Positions 1-9,222 of a DNA stretch of 64,000 bases are shown one piece after another. The translations under genes and the position numbers were made by a program. The first letter of the stretch is position 1. Every line of letters starts with the position of its first letter. A model generated the notes under the pieces. The model did no database searches. It saw only the letters and a list, made by a program, of their open reading frames with translations, and had not been told where the DNA came from. The stretch is from positions 124,001-188,000 of the forward strand of contig CAWELC010000005.1 of the NCBI GenBank assembly GCA_963809875.1. Direction: 5' to 3'. The DNA comes from JAFGAS01 sp963809875 (GTDB taxonomy: Bacteria > Desulfobacterota > Zymogenia > Zymogenales > Zymogenaceae).

Positions 1-36
1 TTCTTCTACGCCGAGCCTGAAGAAGATACGTCATAG
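1..36 (+). CDS. Possible 3' end of an upstream gene (partial)
   Basis: Reading from base 1 in frame 1 gives eleven sense codons (FFYAEPEEDTS) followed by a TAG stop at 34-36. The acidic tail looks like an ordinary protein C-terminus and would belong to a gene entering from the left. It is far too short to identify, and another frame could be the real one. Confidence 0.25.
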   Translation, partial: FFYAEPEEDTS

Positions 37-150
37 GTGTCGGAGGCAAGGAAGGGGCCTATCGTATCGCTCCCCAGTCCGGGGAGACGGCATGAGCCGA
101 GCGCCCCCGGGGAAATATGAACTTTTCCTGGGGACATAGAGGCCTTTTTG

Positions 151-161
151 GTGATATATAG
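151..161 (+). promoter_or_regulatory. 11-bp repeat GTGATATATAG, copy 1 (candidate promoter/operator)
   Basis: The 11-mer GTGATATATAG lies 36 bases before the start of the CrtC-like gene and recurs exactly at 1310-1320, just before the TetR-family gene. The TATATA core could serve as a -10 box or as part of a binding site for that regulator. Only the repeat itself is seen; its function is inferred. Confidence 0.35.
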
Positions 162-196
162 AAATAGCGAAAGTCACCCAGACAAGGAGACCCGCC

Positions 197-1240
197 ATGA
201 GCGCCAAGGTAATCGAAACGTGGACCGGTCCAGGCAAAAGAGACGGCTCCATTCAGTTGATCGAGCCGCATGAAAATGCGGTTCACTCGGTCAAGGGCAA
301 GACCTACCTCGAATGGTGGTATTTCGACGCGATCCTCGAGACGGGTCACGTGGTCGTCGGCTTCCTTCAGGCGTCCGAGCTGTTGAGCCGAAAGCCCGGG
401 GTCGAGCTCCACGTCTACCTGCCCTCGGGAGAAAAGATATCCGAGATCCGACAGTATGCCGCATCGGACCTGCGGATCTCACCGGAGGTCTGCGACGTAT
501 GGGTAGGCAAGAATAATGCGACGATGATCTCCGGCGCCCAGGGAGGTCCCCCGGTATATGAGCTGCACATTGCCGAGGGCAATCTCGAGGCCCGGTTAAC
601 GTTCACCCCCCAGGTTCCCGGATGGAGACCAGGCGAGGGTAAGACGGTCTACGGCGCCAGCGGGTATTTCGCCTGGATCGTGCCGATCCCGAGGGCGCGG
701 GTGGAGGGGACAATCAGAATCGGGGATAAGGTCATTCCCGCCCGGGGCGTGGGCTATCACGATCACAACTGGGGGACCGCCGACATGAGGAGGATCCTCA
801 CCCACTGGTACTGGGGAAGGATCTACGCCGACGATCTTACGCTCATCTATGCCTACGTGCGCACCAACCGGCGGTTCGGCACTACCTGCTCAAAGCCGCT
901 GATGATCGCCCATAAAGACCGGATCATCCAGAGCACCGGACAGTGGGAGCTCTTCGAAGGAGATCTGGTCTTCAACGAGCAGGCAAACAGGCACTATCCC
1001 GAACGGGTGAGGATCGAGGCGCCGGGGGAATTCTCGCTCTCCCTGGAAGTGAAGGAGATCATCGATGCCCACGATTTTCTCGAGAATCTGAACCCGGTCC
1101 TGAGATGGGGAATTAACAGGACGCTGGGGCGTCCCGGCTATTTCAGGTTCAGATCCGACTTCGACCTTACGGTTGTTCATGACGGCAAGTCCCTCCATCG
1201 CTCCGGCAAGACCCTCCACGAGATGGTCGCACTGAAATAG
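197..1240 (+). CDS. CrtC/AttH-like lipocalin-domain protein
   Basis: A 347-residue protein of the hydroxyneurosporene synthase (CrtC)/AttH superfamily, a double lipocalin-like beta-barrel fold. It carries the hallmark EWWYF near residue 39 and the GYHDHNWG motif near residue 186, where family members hold hydration-type active-site residues. No signal peptide is visible, so it is probably cytoplasmic or membrane-peripheral. The start is supported by AAGGAG seven bases upstream of the ATG. Family members hydrate carotenoids or hydrophobic terpenoids, but no carotenoid genes are nearby, so the substrate is unknown. The next gene downstream is a TetR regulator in the same orientation that may control it. 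Confidence 0.75.
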   Translation: MSAKVIETWTGPGKRDGSIQLIEPHENAVHSVKGKTYLEWWYFDAILETGHVVVGFLQASELLSRKPGVELHVYLPSGEKISEIRQYAASDLRISPEVCDVWVGKNNATMISGAQGGPPVYELHIAEGNLEARLTFTPQVPGWRPGEGKTVYGASGYFAWIVPIPRARVEGTIRIGDKVIPARGVGYHDHNWGTADMRRILTHWYWGRIYADDLTLIYAYVRTNRRFGTTCSKPLMIAHKDRIIQSTGQWELFEGDLVFNEQANRHYPERVRIEAPGEFSLSLEVKEIIDAHDFLENLNPVLRWGINRTLGRPGYFRFRSDFDLTVVHDGKSLHRSGKTLHEMVALK

Positions 1241-1309
1241 GGGGGTCGGCCTGCAAAACAAGATGGTCTTTGAGGGACGGCCCGATTTTCTGCGCAAGGC
1301 CTGTCCGAT

Positions 1310-1320
1310 GTGATATATAG
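1310..1320 (+). promoter_or_regulatory. 11-bp repeat GTGATATATAG, copy 2 (candidate promoter/operator)
   Basis: Exact second copy of the 11-mer at 151-161, ending 12 bases before the TetR-family start codon. If it is a -10 box, the regulator transcript would be almost leaderless. If it is an operator, the regulator would repress itself and the gene before it. Inference from position only. Confidence 0.35.
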
Positions 1321-1332
1321 TGACGCCTGAAG

Positions 1333-1986
1333 ATGACGAGACATAAACAGACAGAGGATACATGGCTGCGAATCCTGGATTCGGCCGAGATGCTGTTCGC
1401 GCGGGCGGGCTACGATGGCGCCTCGACCCGTGAAATAGCCAAGGCCGCGGGCATCTCCATCAACACGCTGCACTACCATTGCGGCGGAAAGAAGAAGCTC
1501 TACGAGAAGGTGCTGGAGCGGGCCGTTGTATCCGTTACGGATCTCGTCAATGAGCACGTCCAGCGGATTCTCGATCGGGATCTGAACGACCCCGACATGC
1601 TGGAAGAGTCCATCACGCGGCTCATCGGCGACCTGTTCGATATCCTGCACGAGCATCCGAACTATGCCCGACTCTTCCTGCGTCAATTGCTGATGACCGA
1701 CCTGGATCTGCGAAGTGTAGAGAGCGACCGGCTGGTGCCGACCCTCCACCGCTGGTCAGAACAGATCGAGTCGCAGGTGGCCTCCGGCCGTCTCGGGACG
1801 ATGAATCTCTTTCTCTTCTTCCTTTCGGCGAGCCTCATGTACTGGGGGCTCTTCGTCCAGCCGAAGTTCATCGCCGGGTACTTCGCGATCGACCCCGACT
1901 CGGATGAATTCCTTGCGATTCTCAAGGCCCACGCCAGGGAAATGACGCTGAGGATGATCCAGGAGCGCCAAGCCCGCGTGCCCTGA
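1333..1986 (+). CDS. TetR/AcrR family transcriptional regulator
   Basis: A 217-residue regulator. Residues ~10-55 form the typical TetR DNA-binding domain, including STREIAKAAGISINTLHYH, where the second and third helices of the helix-turn-helix lie. The remaining ~160 residues are an alpha-helical ligand-binding and dimerisation domain with no recognisable ligand specificity. No strong Shine-Dalgarno site precedes the ATG, but the N-terminus fits the usual TetR length. It follows the CrtC-like gene by 92 bases and shares an 11-bp upstream repeat with it, which suggests local regulation. It converges with the minus-strand polysaccharide locus, whose last gene ends 16 bases away. Confidence 0.85.
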   Translation: MTRHKQTEDTWLRILDSAEMLFARAGYDGASTREIAKAAGISINTLHYHCGGKKKLYEKVLERAVVSVTDLVNEHVQRILDRDLNDPDMLEESITRLIGDLFDILHEHPNYARLFLRQLLMTDLDLRSVESDRLVPTLHRWSEQIESQVASGRLGTMNLFLFFLSASLMYWGLFVQPKFIAGYFAIDPDSDEFLAILKAHAREMTLRMIQERQARVP

Positions 1987-2002
1987 GACCCCTCCCTGCC
2001 CG

Positions 2003-3574
2003 CTAGCGCCCCTTGGAACACTCCACTATAATTACGTTATCGGTTCCGGGGGGAAACGCAACCGCACGATCGACGAAACCGGAATCGGCGATAGGTTGGG
2101 CGTACTTCTCATAGAGGGCACGGCCATTACCGTGGCAAAAAACGATAAAATCATAGGGGCATGCGGCGGTGGTCCCGCTTATCGCCTCACTGAGGGTATC
2201 TTCGGTAAGTGTCACGAAGGACCCGTCCGCGTAGTAGGCGATGCGTGAATCGTCGGTAAGGATACTCTTTCCGGCGCCGGAGTGTGAAAGGATGTAGCGT
2301 CCGGTGATCTTCAGCGGCGTCTTCTTGGATCCCCAGTAGTAGGAGCCCTTGATCAGTCCACTCGTGATCATCCCGGTGACGAAGAGGACTATAAGGGCCC
2401 AGAGAATAAAAACGGATCCCTTCCTCTGTCTCTGTCTGAAGAGACCCTCAATCCAAAACTGCAACAGCCTCATGCCGTATCCCATGAACCCCATGAGCAG
2501 TACGACCGCAGTCAGAAAGTACCTCCGTGAGAACGTGTAAGACATACTGAAATAGACAAAATCGAGCAGGAGCAGCGTCACGATAATAAAGAGGCCGTAC
2601 CGCTCCGACGCGAGAAGCCCCTTTTTCGTCCACAGGCGGACGAGGTTGGCGGCCAGGAGAACAACATAGACGGCAAAGATCGCCTCAATGAACTCGAAAA
2701 AGAACGCGAGGGCCATGTCGGCGATCCTCAGGCCGGTGGTGACTCCCCCCAGGGCCGTCAGCTCACGCTGGAGACCCAGCGTCGGCTGGGAAAACATGGA
2801 TAGAGGGTTCGGGGATTTCTCCATGCTTACCGAAAAGCCATGCGACTTGAGAGAGAAGATGATGATGAGACAGACGGCCATCGTCAGAGAGATCGCCGCG
2901 AACGAAATGGTGGATCGGAGTCTGTCGCGCAGGGTCGTCTCTTTGAAGCGCGGGTCCCTCATCCAGATAAAGAGAAAGACCGCTATAATACAAAAGAGGC
3001 CTTCGGCCTTCGTCAGATAGGCCAGGGCGGCCGTGCACCCTGAAAGGACAAGATAGCGGTCCTTCCTTTCTTCAAACCCCTTCCACGCGATAAAGAATGT
3101 CATCACAATAAAAAAAATGCTCATGGAATCCCTGAGCACGTTTGACGCGTCCACAAACAGGTAGGGATGAATCGCAAAGAGGAAGGCGGAATAATGCGCG
3201 ACTTTCCGGCCGTAGGCGCCCTTTGACATCAGATAGACCGGAAACAGGGTGAGCGTTCCGAACAGGATCGAAAGCGCTCTTCCTGCCGCCTCGTACCCGA
3301 TGCCGCATTTGCTGACGACGGCCATCAAGAAAGGGAAGAGGGGATGCACCTTTACGCCGAAATCCCCGAAGGAAAGCGAGCCCAGGTTTCCGAAGGTCCT
3401 GGCGATTTCGATGATCGTATAGGAGTCGGGCTCTATTACCTGGGTGTTGACGGACTGAAAGACCCTCACGGCAAGGGTGAACGCCAAGAGCAGGAAGAAA
3501 GGGAGGTCAAACGTCGACGAGCCATCGTCGTGGATGTCGTCGTGTATCTCAAAGGCAGCTTTGATAGAGGTCAT
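2003..3574 (-). CDS. GT39-like (PMT/ArnT-type) membrane glycosyltransferase
   Basis: A protein of about 523 residues with roughly ten or more hydrophobic membrane segments and a soluble C-terminal tail. The first periplasmic loop holds EPDSY, at the position of the acidic catalytic motif of dolichyl-phosphate-mannose-type and ArnT-type transferases. These enzymes move a sugar from a polyprenyl-phosphate carrier onto an acceptor on the outer face of the inner membrane. The start at 3574 is preferred because GGAAG stands eight bases before it; a longer in-frame start at 3604 exists. The start overlaps the end of the upstream GT4 gene by 26 bases, which indicates translational coupling. It is the last gene of the minus-strand polysaccharide operon. 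Confidence 0.75.
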   Translation of the reverse strand: MTSIKAAFEIHDDIHDDGSSTFDLPFFLLLAFTLAVRVFQSVNTQVIEPDSYTIIEIARTFGNLGSLSFGDFGVKVHPLFPFLMAVVSKCGIGYEAAGRALSILFGTLTLFPVYLMSKGAYGRKVAHYSAFLFAIHPYLFVDASNVLRDSMSIFFIVMTFFIAWKGFEERKDRYLVLSGCTAALAYLTKAEGLFCIIAVFLFIWMRDPRFKETTLRDRLRSTISFAAISLTMAVCLIIIFSLKSHGFSVSMEKSPNPLSMFSQPTLGLQRELTALGGVTTGLRIADMALAFFFEFIEAIFAVYVVLLAANLVRLWTKKGLLASERYGLFIIVTLLLLDFVYFSMSYTFSRRYFLTAVVLLMGFMGYGMRLLQFWIEGLFRQRQRKGSVFILWALIVLFVTGMITSGLIKGSYYWGSKKTPLKITGRYILSHSGAGKSILTDDSRIAYYADGSFVTLTEDTLSEAISGTTAACPYDFIVFCHGNGRALYEKYAQPIADSGFVDRAVAFPPGTDNVIIVECSKGR

Positions 3575-4656
3575 GGTATCTTCCTGCAATTGATTTGTAG
3601 TCAAATTCCGCCTCTACCCGTTTCCGTGCGTTTCTTCCAAGCCGCTCTCTCAGGTCACGGTCACCGAGGACCCGGTTGAGGGCGTCGGCCAGGGCGTCGG
3701 CGTCGTTTGGCGACACAACGAACCCGGTTGTGCCGTGCCTGTTGACGATGCTGGTGGCAGTCCCCAGCTCGGTGGAGACCACCGGCTTTCCGCACGCCAT
3801 CGCCTCCAGCTGGACGATCCCGAATGCCTCGCTCTTGGCGATGGACGGAAGGCAGAGGACATCCGAGGCGTGATAGTAGGAGGGGAGCTCTTCCTCGGGC
3901 GTAAATCCCACAAACCGTACCTTCTGCGCTATATTCAGGTCCTGGGCCAGTTTCTTCAGCAGCTTCTTCTTCAGGTCCGGTGCCGACGATAATCAGGGTA
4001 CCGTCGACGCCTCTCATCGCCCGCAGCAGCACCTGGATGCCCTTGTAGTATACCAGCCTTCCCACGAAAAGCACGATCGGACCCCGGATGCCGGCCCTGA
4101 TCTTCTCCGCCCGGGCGCGAACCTCGGGTGTGTCGTCGAACCGCCGGATATCGATCCCGTACCCGATGGGGATGCATTTGGCCGCAAACGGGTGGAGGAT
4201 CGGGTCATACGAGTCGACATCGGCTGACGCGGTAACTATCCTGACGGCCCGGTCGAGCACCCGTCGAAAGACCGGATCATAGAAATGCTTGAGATACTTC
4301 TGCTTGACGATATCGGCGTGATAGCTGACGACGATCTTGCCGGGAAGATCCGCCAGCGCCATCGACAGCGTTGCCGTGGGATTGGGGGCGTGGAGGTGAA
4401 TGATATCGTATGCCTCTCGTCTGATCGCGCTCTTCCAGCCGAAGCAGAGGGGGGTCGAAAAGATGATTCCCAGGGAAAAGAGGCGCAGAACCTCAATCCC
4501 GTCTACGATGTCTCTTTCAGTACGCCGCTTCGTGTTGGCCACGATTACCCTCTGGGAAACGCCCAGCTCGTTGATGCCGGCCACGAGGGTGCGCAGCTGC
4601 GTCTCGATTCCCCCCGGGGTGGGATAGTAGAACTTGCCGAGATGGAGGATCTTCAT
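3549..4656 (-). CDS. Glycosyltransferase family 4 (frameshifted)
   Basis: A GT4 (GT-B fold) transferase of about 369 residues. The N-terminal half (4656 down to ~3970) has the acceptor-side domain with GGIETQLRTL and continues through VLFVGRLVYYKGIQ into IIVGTGPEEE. The C-terminal half (from ~3966 down to 3549) continues in another frame with LLKKLAQDLNI, FVGFTPEEELPSYYHASDV and the E-x7-E donor-binding motif in SEAFGIVQLEAMACG. Removing one base in the GAAGAAGAAGCTGCTGAAG region (~3960-3972) restores a normal GT4 protein. It probably adds a sugar in cytoplasmic assembly of the glycan. The frameshift may be a sequence error or a true lesion. Confidence 0.8.
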
Positions 4657-5582
4657 ACCTTTCGTATTCTCAAGACAAACCGTGGAGACAACAAGAAGAG
4701 AGCGGAAAAAAAGATTCCGGTAATCCCGTTGGCCGACAGGTAGGCAATGGGCAGTATCACGATCAGGCTGAGATAGCCCGCCATCCTTTTGGCTGCCTGA
4801 ATGAAGTCACGTTTCCTGCCGGAGCCCCCGGTCCCCCTCACCTCTTTTTTGCCCGTCCTGTCCCGCGCCAGGATTTCGCGCAAGACCCACGATATCGGCG
4901 TATGTCCTATGTACCGGTTCAGCACGGCTATCGAACAGGAGACGGCCCGGGGATAATGAGTTCGCGTCTTTGTATCGGGATGATCCCTACTCTGCGCGAT
5001 GACTTCCCGTACGTAGCCTATCTTTCCTATCTTGGCCAGCTTCCACCACAGATCATAGTCCATCGCGTAATGGAGCGACTCATCCAGGCCGCCGACTCTT
5101 TCCCAGGCCGGCTTTCGTATCAGCGAGGCCGGCTGTGATATGAAGCAGCGGTGGGCGAAGAACCGCAGGAAAAACGGCATCGTGGGGTAGTACCCCACCA
5201 ATTTCCCCATTTCGTCAATTATCTCGGCCCGGCCATACGCCGCCACGTGATCGGGGTGTTCGTCCAGGAAGCGTTCGAGTATACGTAACCCTTCGGGAAA
5301 AACGATATCATCGCCATTCACCCACCCTACGTAGACGGTCGATCCAGGCGCTTGGGCGATCCCTTCGTTGATCGCACTGCTCTGTCCTCCATCCTGCCCG
5401 GAGCGCCAGAAAAGGAGCCTCTTCTCATAACGTGCGATGACCTGCCTCGAATTATCGGATGACCCCCCATCCAACACCGCGGCGGAGATGCCGCGGTAAT
5501 CGCCGGCGAACAGCGCGCTCAGGGCGGATTCAAGAAAACGCCCCTGATTGAGATTGGGGATCGACAAAAAAATCCTGCTCAT
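4653..5582 (-). CDS. Glycosyltransferase family 2 with C-terminal membrane segments
   Basis: A 309-residue inverting GT2 enzyme. The N-terminus (IFLSIPNLNQG) begins the GT-A fold, VLDGGSSDNS follows, and VNGDD near residue 90 is the metal and nucleotide-sugar binding DxD-type motif. AMDYDLWWKL near residue 170 is typical of polysaccharide GT2 enzymes. The last ~50 residues hold two hydrophobic stretches, so the enzyme probably sits on the inner membrane. The stop overlaps the start of the GT4 gene by four bases (ATGA), showing tight coupling. The sugar donor cannot be told. Confidence 0.85.
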   Translation of the reverse strand: MSRIFLSIPNLNQGRFLESALSALFAGDYRGISAAVLDGGSSDNSRQVIARYEKRLLFWRSGQDGGQSSAINEGIAQAPGSTVYVGWVNGDDIVFPEGLRILERFLDEHPDHVAAYGRAEIIDEMGKLVGYYPTMPFFLRFFAHRCFISQPASLIRKPAWERVGGLDESLHYAMDYDLWWKLAKIGKIGYVREVIAQSRDHPDTKTRTHYPRAVSCSIAVLNRYIGHTPISWVLREILARDRTGKKEVRGTGGSGRKRDFIQAAKRMAGYLSLIVILPIAYLSANGITGIFFSALFLLSPRFVLRIRKV

Positions 5583-5666
5583 AGATATATTATGTTACAC
5601 CCTTTACAGATCGTGCCACATATCGAGTCTTCAGCCTCCTGCCTCGAATCAAGATGCTCGAATGGA

Positions 5667-6509
5667 TCATAGATCCCCCGTTTGATGCAGACGCCCATCC
5701 CAGATTTCATCGAGGTTCCAACCGGCCCCCCTCAGGGAGTTTGGATACCGATAGTAGCTCAGCACGCGGCTGTAGACGATTTTCCGGATCATATAACTAT
5801 ACTTGTTCACGATAAACCCCGCCGACATCTTCTCCATATACTTGGACTTGATCAGGTTTATCTCTTTCACTCCAACGTCGTTCATCTGCGTGATGGTCTT
5901 TTGTTTCGGATGCGTCCTGAATGCGCCGAAGAATCGGTTTATCCTCCTGAATCGTGCCCCCGCCAGCATCATGCGACACCACAGATCGTAGTCCATGGCA
6001 AACCGGAACGACGTATCTATCCCGCCGACGTCCTCCCAGCTTCTTCTCCTCCAGAAAGCCGTCTCCTGGGGTATGACGCAGTACGCGATAAGAATCCGGT
6101 CGATATGTCCCGGCAATATCCATTTCCTTATTACAAAGTCGTTAGGGTCGATATAGAGGCGATGGCTATAGATGACATCGACATCCGGATCGTTCGTGAA
6201 ATAATCGGATACGAACCGGAATGCGCCGGGACAGAGGACATCGTCGGAATTAATCCACGCCATAATGTCGCCGCTTGTGTGCCGAAAACCGTGCTCAATC
6301 GCGTGGGCCTGGCCCCCGTCTCTTCCGGATTGCCAGTGCTTGAGTCTGTGTTCATATTTCCTGATACTATCAAGCGAACTATCGTTGGACCCTCCGTCCA
6401 TGATTACATATTCCATATTCGGATAATCCTGGTGGATCACGCTTCGAATGGTTCGCTCGATAAATGCTCCGTGGTTAAGCGAAGGTGTAACGATGGATAT
6501 CCTCAGCAT
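5667..6509 (-). CDS. Glycosyltransferase family 2
   Basis: A GT2 (GT-A fold) enzyme of about 280 residues. It has ISIVTPSLNHG at the start, VIMDGGSNDSS, the DxD-type NSDDV motif near residue 90 and RFAMDYDLWCRM near residue 170. It resembles the GT2 encoded just downstream over its whole catalytic domain, so the two are probably paralogues. The start at 6509 matches the family N-terminus; an in-frame ATG at 6542 would add 11 residues. It lacks the C-terminal membrane segments of its neighbour. Likely role: adding one residue of the repeat unit in the cytoplasm. Confidence 0.82.
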   Translation of the reverse strand: MLRISIVTPSLNHGAFIERTIRSVIHQDYPNMEYVIMDGGSNDSSLDSIRKYEHRLKHWQSGRDGGQAHAIEHGFRHTSGDIMAWINSDDVLCPGAFRFVSDYFTNDPDVDVIYSHRLYIDPNDFVIRKWILPGHIDRILIAYCVIPQETAFWRRRSWEDVGGIDTSFRFAMDYDLWCRMMLAGARFRRINRFFGAFRTHPKQKTITQMNDVGVKEINLIKSKYMEKMSAGFIVNKYSYMIRKIVYSRVLSYYRYPNSLRGAGWNLDEIWDGRLHQTGDL

Positions 6510-6554
6510 ATACGGTATTGGTACCACGCACAATTGTAGCACGTCGGGACGTGC

Positions 6555-7706
6555 TCACGCGGAGGTGATGCCGTCCAGGAGCGCCTCGACCTTGTTGCGT
6601 GCTTCTATGTCCATAAACAGCGCGTCAGATTTTATTCGGGGTACTACACGCTTGCGACCGAAATTGAGGAGCTTCTCATCCCAGCCGTAGCGCTGGGCGG
6701 TAACGGTCAGGGACTTCAGGGCGTCGACGTAGCAGCCGTTTCGGACCAGCCTTCTGTCAATAAACCATAAATAGAAATCGAACGTTACCGGTAAGGGATT
6801 ATGGAATTTATCCCGCGCCGCGGTCAGGCCTTCTTTGCAGCACGTTACAATGGCCCCGGCAACTTGCTTCGCCGAAGCATCTCCCATCTCGATGAAGCGG
6901 GTTGAAGGCTTTCCCCAGTATTGAAAGTCGTGAAGAAAAGAGGCGTATACGGACGTGTGACTCGACAGCAGCTGGATATTGGGTAACTCTTCAGCGGCCC
7001 CGGAGGTCGCCGCGACGGTTACCCCGCTGCCGCAGCCGACAAAGAGGGAACAGTGATGAGTAAGCTCGGCGTTTTCCCGTATCTTTATTTCGGTGGCCCA
7101 AAAGACATTCGGCAAAGTCGTCTTCAGCTTCCGGTGAGTCGATAGAATAAAACAACTGTTTTTCAGCTGACTGCTTACCTGCTTGGCCACCTTCAGCGCG
7201 AAGCGTGGCGTAACGTAGGACTGTCCGCTCAGTGCCGAACATTCAAAGAGAATGCGGTGTTCGTATCGATCGATTCCGTTGGAACGAACGAAATCGGCTA
7301 CACGTTCCTTTTCACGGTCACTGAGGACGATCGTGCTGTCGATCGGCACACTAATAGGTCGGTCGTACGCTCTCAGGATGCTCGGACGGATCGTTCCGTC
7401 GAAATTTCGAAAATTGGAGGGCCAGATTTGGGACAACACTACTCTGTCAAACTGCTCGGGGCCGGACTGGACTCGGAGCACCGCGGTTTCGAGGGCGCGC
7501 CAGGCCGTGCCTATGGTCTTTCCGTGGGTTGTGTCCCATTCCCAGATGTCGTCCACGTGGGGATTGCCATCCAGCACGTGACGACAGCTCTTTGAGACCG
7601 CCCAGGTCAGGCGGCTATCGGGATAATCCTTCTTCAGCTGTCTGGCCAGTATCGTCGCATACAGGCAGTCACCGTTGGCGGCCAGCTGTCCCAGCAGTAT
7701 CTTCAT
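6555..7706 (-). CDS. GT9-like (heptosyltransferase-type) glycosyltransferase
   Basis: A 383-residue protein that opens with MKILLGQLAANGDCLYATIL, the pattern of ADP-heptose:LPS heptosyltransferase-like GT9 proteins. The second half has CSLFVGCGSGVTVAATSGAA, corresponding to the donor-binding loop of the GT-B fold. Similarity to true heptosyltransferases is limited, so the donor is unlikely to be predictable. It stands between GT2 genes and a DUF6165-like gene in the same operon. Probable role: a late transferase in glycan assembly. Confidence 0.6.
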   Translation of the reverse strand: MKILLGQLAANGDCLYATILARQLKKDYPDSRLTWAVSKSCRHVLDGNPHVDDIWEWDTTHGKTIGTAWRALETAVLRVQSGPEQFDRVVLSQIWPSNFRNFDGTIRPSILRAYDRPISVPIDSTIVLSDREKERVADFVRSNGIDRYEHRILFECSALSGQSYVTPRFALKVAKQVSSQLKNSCFILSTHRKLKTTLPNVFWATEIKIRENAELTHHCSLFVGCGSGVTVAATSGAAEELPNIQLLSSHTSVYASFLHDFQYWGKPSTRFIEMGDASAKQVAGAIVTCCKEGLTAARDKFHNPLPVTFDFYLWFIDRRLVRNGCYVDALKSLTVTAQRYGWDEKLLNFGRKRVVPRIKSDALFMDIEARNKVEALLDGITSA

Positions 7707-7728
7707 GCTTCAGTTCGTCACTTCCCGT

Positions 7729-8124
7729 CTAGTATACGGTATACGATTTCTCTTCCACTATGCTCGACCGGGTGAGCTCGTTGATCTTTCGCTTGATTGA
7801 GGCCCGCTCATCATTCGATCGGTAGATCGCGCGCGCGGTGTCGATGAATCCGATCTCGAACGCGTCTCTCAGCTCGTAATCGCGGATATCATCCTCCAAA
7901 TCCCAGAGCACCTCGTTCACTTTCTTCAGCTGGGCTTCAAGATCGTCCAAAGCCGGAGAGGTCTCCAGGTTTTCGCGCCTCAGCCTGTTGAGGAGATCCA
8001 ATTCGTGCCGGATGTTCTTCAGCTTCTCCTGATCGCCAATCCGCTCGGTCTTGATCCTGAGGATCGTGATCTTGTCGATCAGCTCTCCGGCGGATATCTC
8101 CGCCAAAAGGGGCCTCGCCTTCAA
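7729..8124 (-). CDS. DUF6165-like protein of polysaccharide loci
   Basis: A 131-residue, highly charged and predicted all-helical protein. It opens with LAEISAGELIDKITILRIK and continues with heptad-like helices ending in RSNDERASIKRKINEL. This pattern is that of DUF6165, a small family whose genes commonly sit among glycosyltransferases and whose function is unknown. No catalytic motif, signal peptide or membrane segment is visible. The coiled-coil character suggests a scaffolding or accessory role for the neighbouring transferases, but this is inference. Confidence 0.6.
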   Translation of the reverse strand: MKARPLLAEISAGELIDKITILRIKTERIGDQEKLKNIRHELDLLNRLRRENLETSPALDDLEAQLKKVNEVLWDLEDDIRDYELRDAFEIGFIDTARAIYRSNDERASIKRKINELTRSSIVEEKSYTVY

Positions 8125-8267
8125 GTCGATGCCTCCACTACTTCCGGTTCAGATGGGTCACTCAGGCTCGGATAAGCCCGTCCTCCTTCACGCACCGCTC
8201 TTGCTCATTGCGCTCCTGCTGCGGACGTATCCCCAATTCCACACCGCTTTTCCGGCGGGCAATTCAA

Positions 8268-9216
8268 CTAACGGCCCGGCCCGGAAGCGGCCGGCGGGAA
8301 ATCGAGGAAATCATCACAGGCATCGAAGATATCCAGTTTCGGCCGGTATCCGAGATGCGATACCGTATCGGTGATGTCCGCCTGGAAGCTCCTCGCATTC
8401 TGATGCGGCTCCAGTTCCCCTACGTGCTTGCGGTAATCGAGGTCATGTCTCATGAAAAGCTCTTTGACAAAATCCCTCCCGTACCAGGTCTTGCCCGTGG
8501 CGAAGATTATATCTTTCCGGTGATCCAGCCGAAGCAAATCAACGGCCATTTTCATGTATTCGGGAGCGCAACCCCAGTCGGAATAGAAGTCTAACGTATA
8601 CACCCGGGCATGATATTTCCCATCTCTCATCGAATTGACCAGGATACTCATAATTTTCGGAATGAAGAATTCAACTTGGACGCCGCACTGATTCATGATT
8701 AAAAAAATACCCTATATTTCCTTCTATCTTATGTTTGTCTCTGTAATGGTTCAACAGGTGCTCCGCACATAGCTTTGTCGCGGAATAGAGACAGGTTGAC
8801 TGCCTTGTTGATTTTATCGAGATTCTCCCGGTGAGAGGGGCTCCGAAGACTTTGCATGAGCTGGCGTAGAAAATCCGTAACTGCCGATTCGTAATCCGTG
8901 CATATTCTAAAACCGTGTGCAGGCTTTTAACGTTGACGTCTAATGCGTCAGCCCACACCTCTTCGTAATTGAAACCGGACGGACCGTGCACAGCAGCCAG
9001 ATGGTATGCTTCGTCCGGATGGAAGTCTTCAAGTAATTCCCTGAGCCGGTCTTGCCGGCGAAGGTCGACACACCGATAGGAAAATTGCGTGCTCTCATCA
9101 ACATATCGCGATATTGGCTGTTTATCCACCCCGCACACCTGATGCCCCTGCGAAATGAGCGTTTCCGCGACATAGCTTCCATCCTGACCGTTTACTCCCA
9201 ATACGAGGCATCTCAT
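8268..9216 (-). CDS. Degenerate GDP-mannose 4,6-dehydratase-like SDR protein (frameshifted)
   Basis: An extended-SDR protein of about 315 residues related to Gmd. The N-terminal piece (9216 to 8671) has the NAD(P) motif GVNGQDGSYVAE and the YxxxK pair (YSATK). The C-terminal piece (8696 to 8268) continues in another frame with EFFIPKIMS and the WYGRDFVKELF region. One extra base near 8674-8680 separates them, just after NHESVRRP. True Gmd has an acidic residue in the SSSE(M/L)(F/Y)G loop, as in the intact Gmd of this locus (SSSEMFG). Here the loop reads SSCKVFG, so Glu is replaced by Lys. Dehydratase activity is therefore doubtful even if the frame is repaired; an epimerase, reductase or non-catalytic role is possible. 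Confidence 0.7.
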
Positions 9217-9222
9217 ACGCGG

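Noticed and set aside
102..133. Imperfect hairpin between bases 102 and 133
   Set aside because: Stem is broken by mismatches and no clean T-run follows, so a terminator for the upstream gene cannot be supported.
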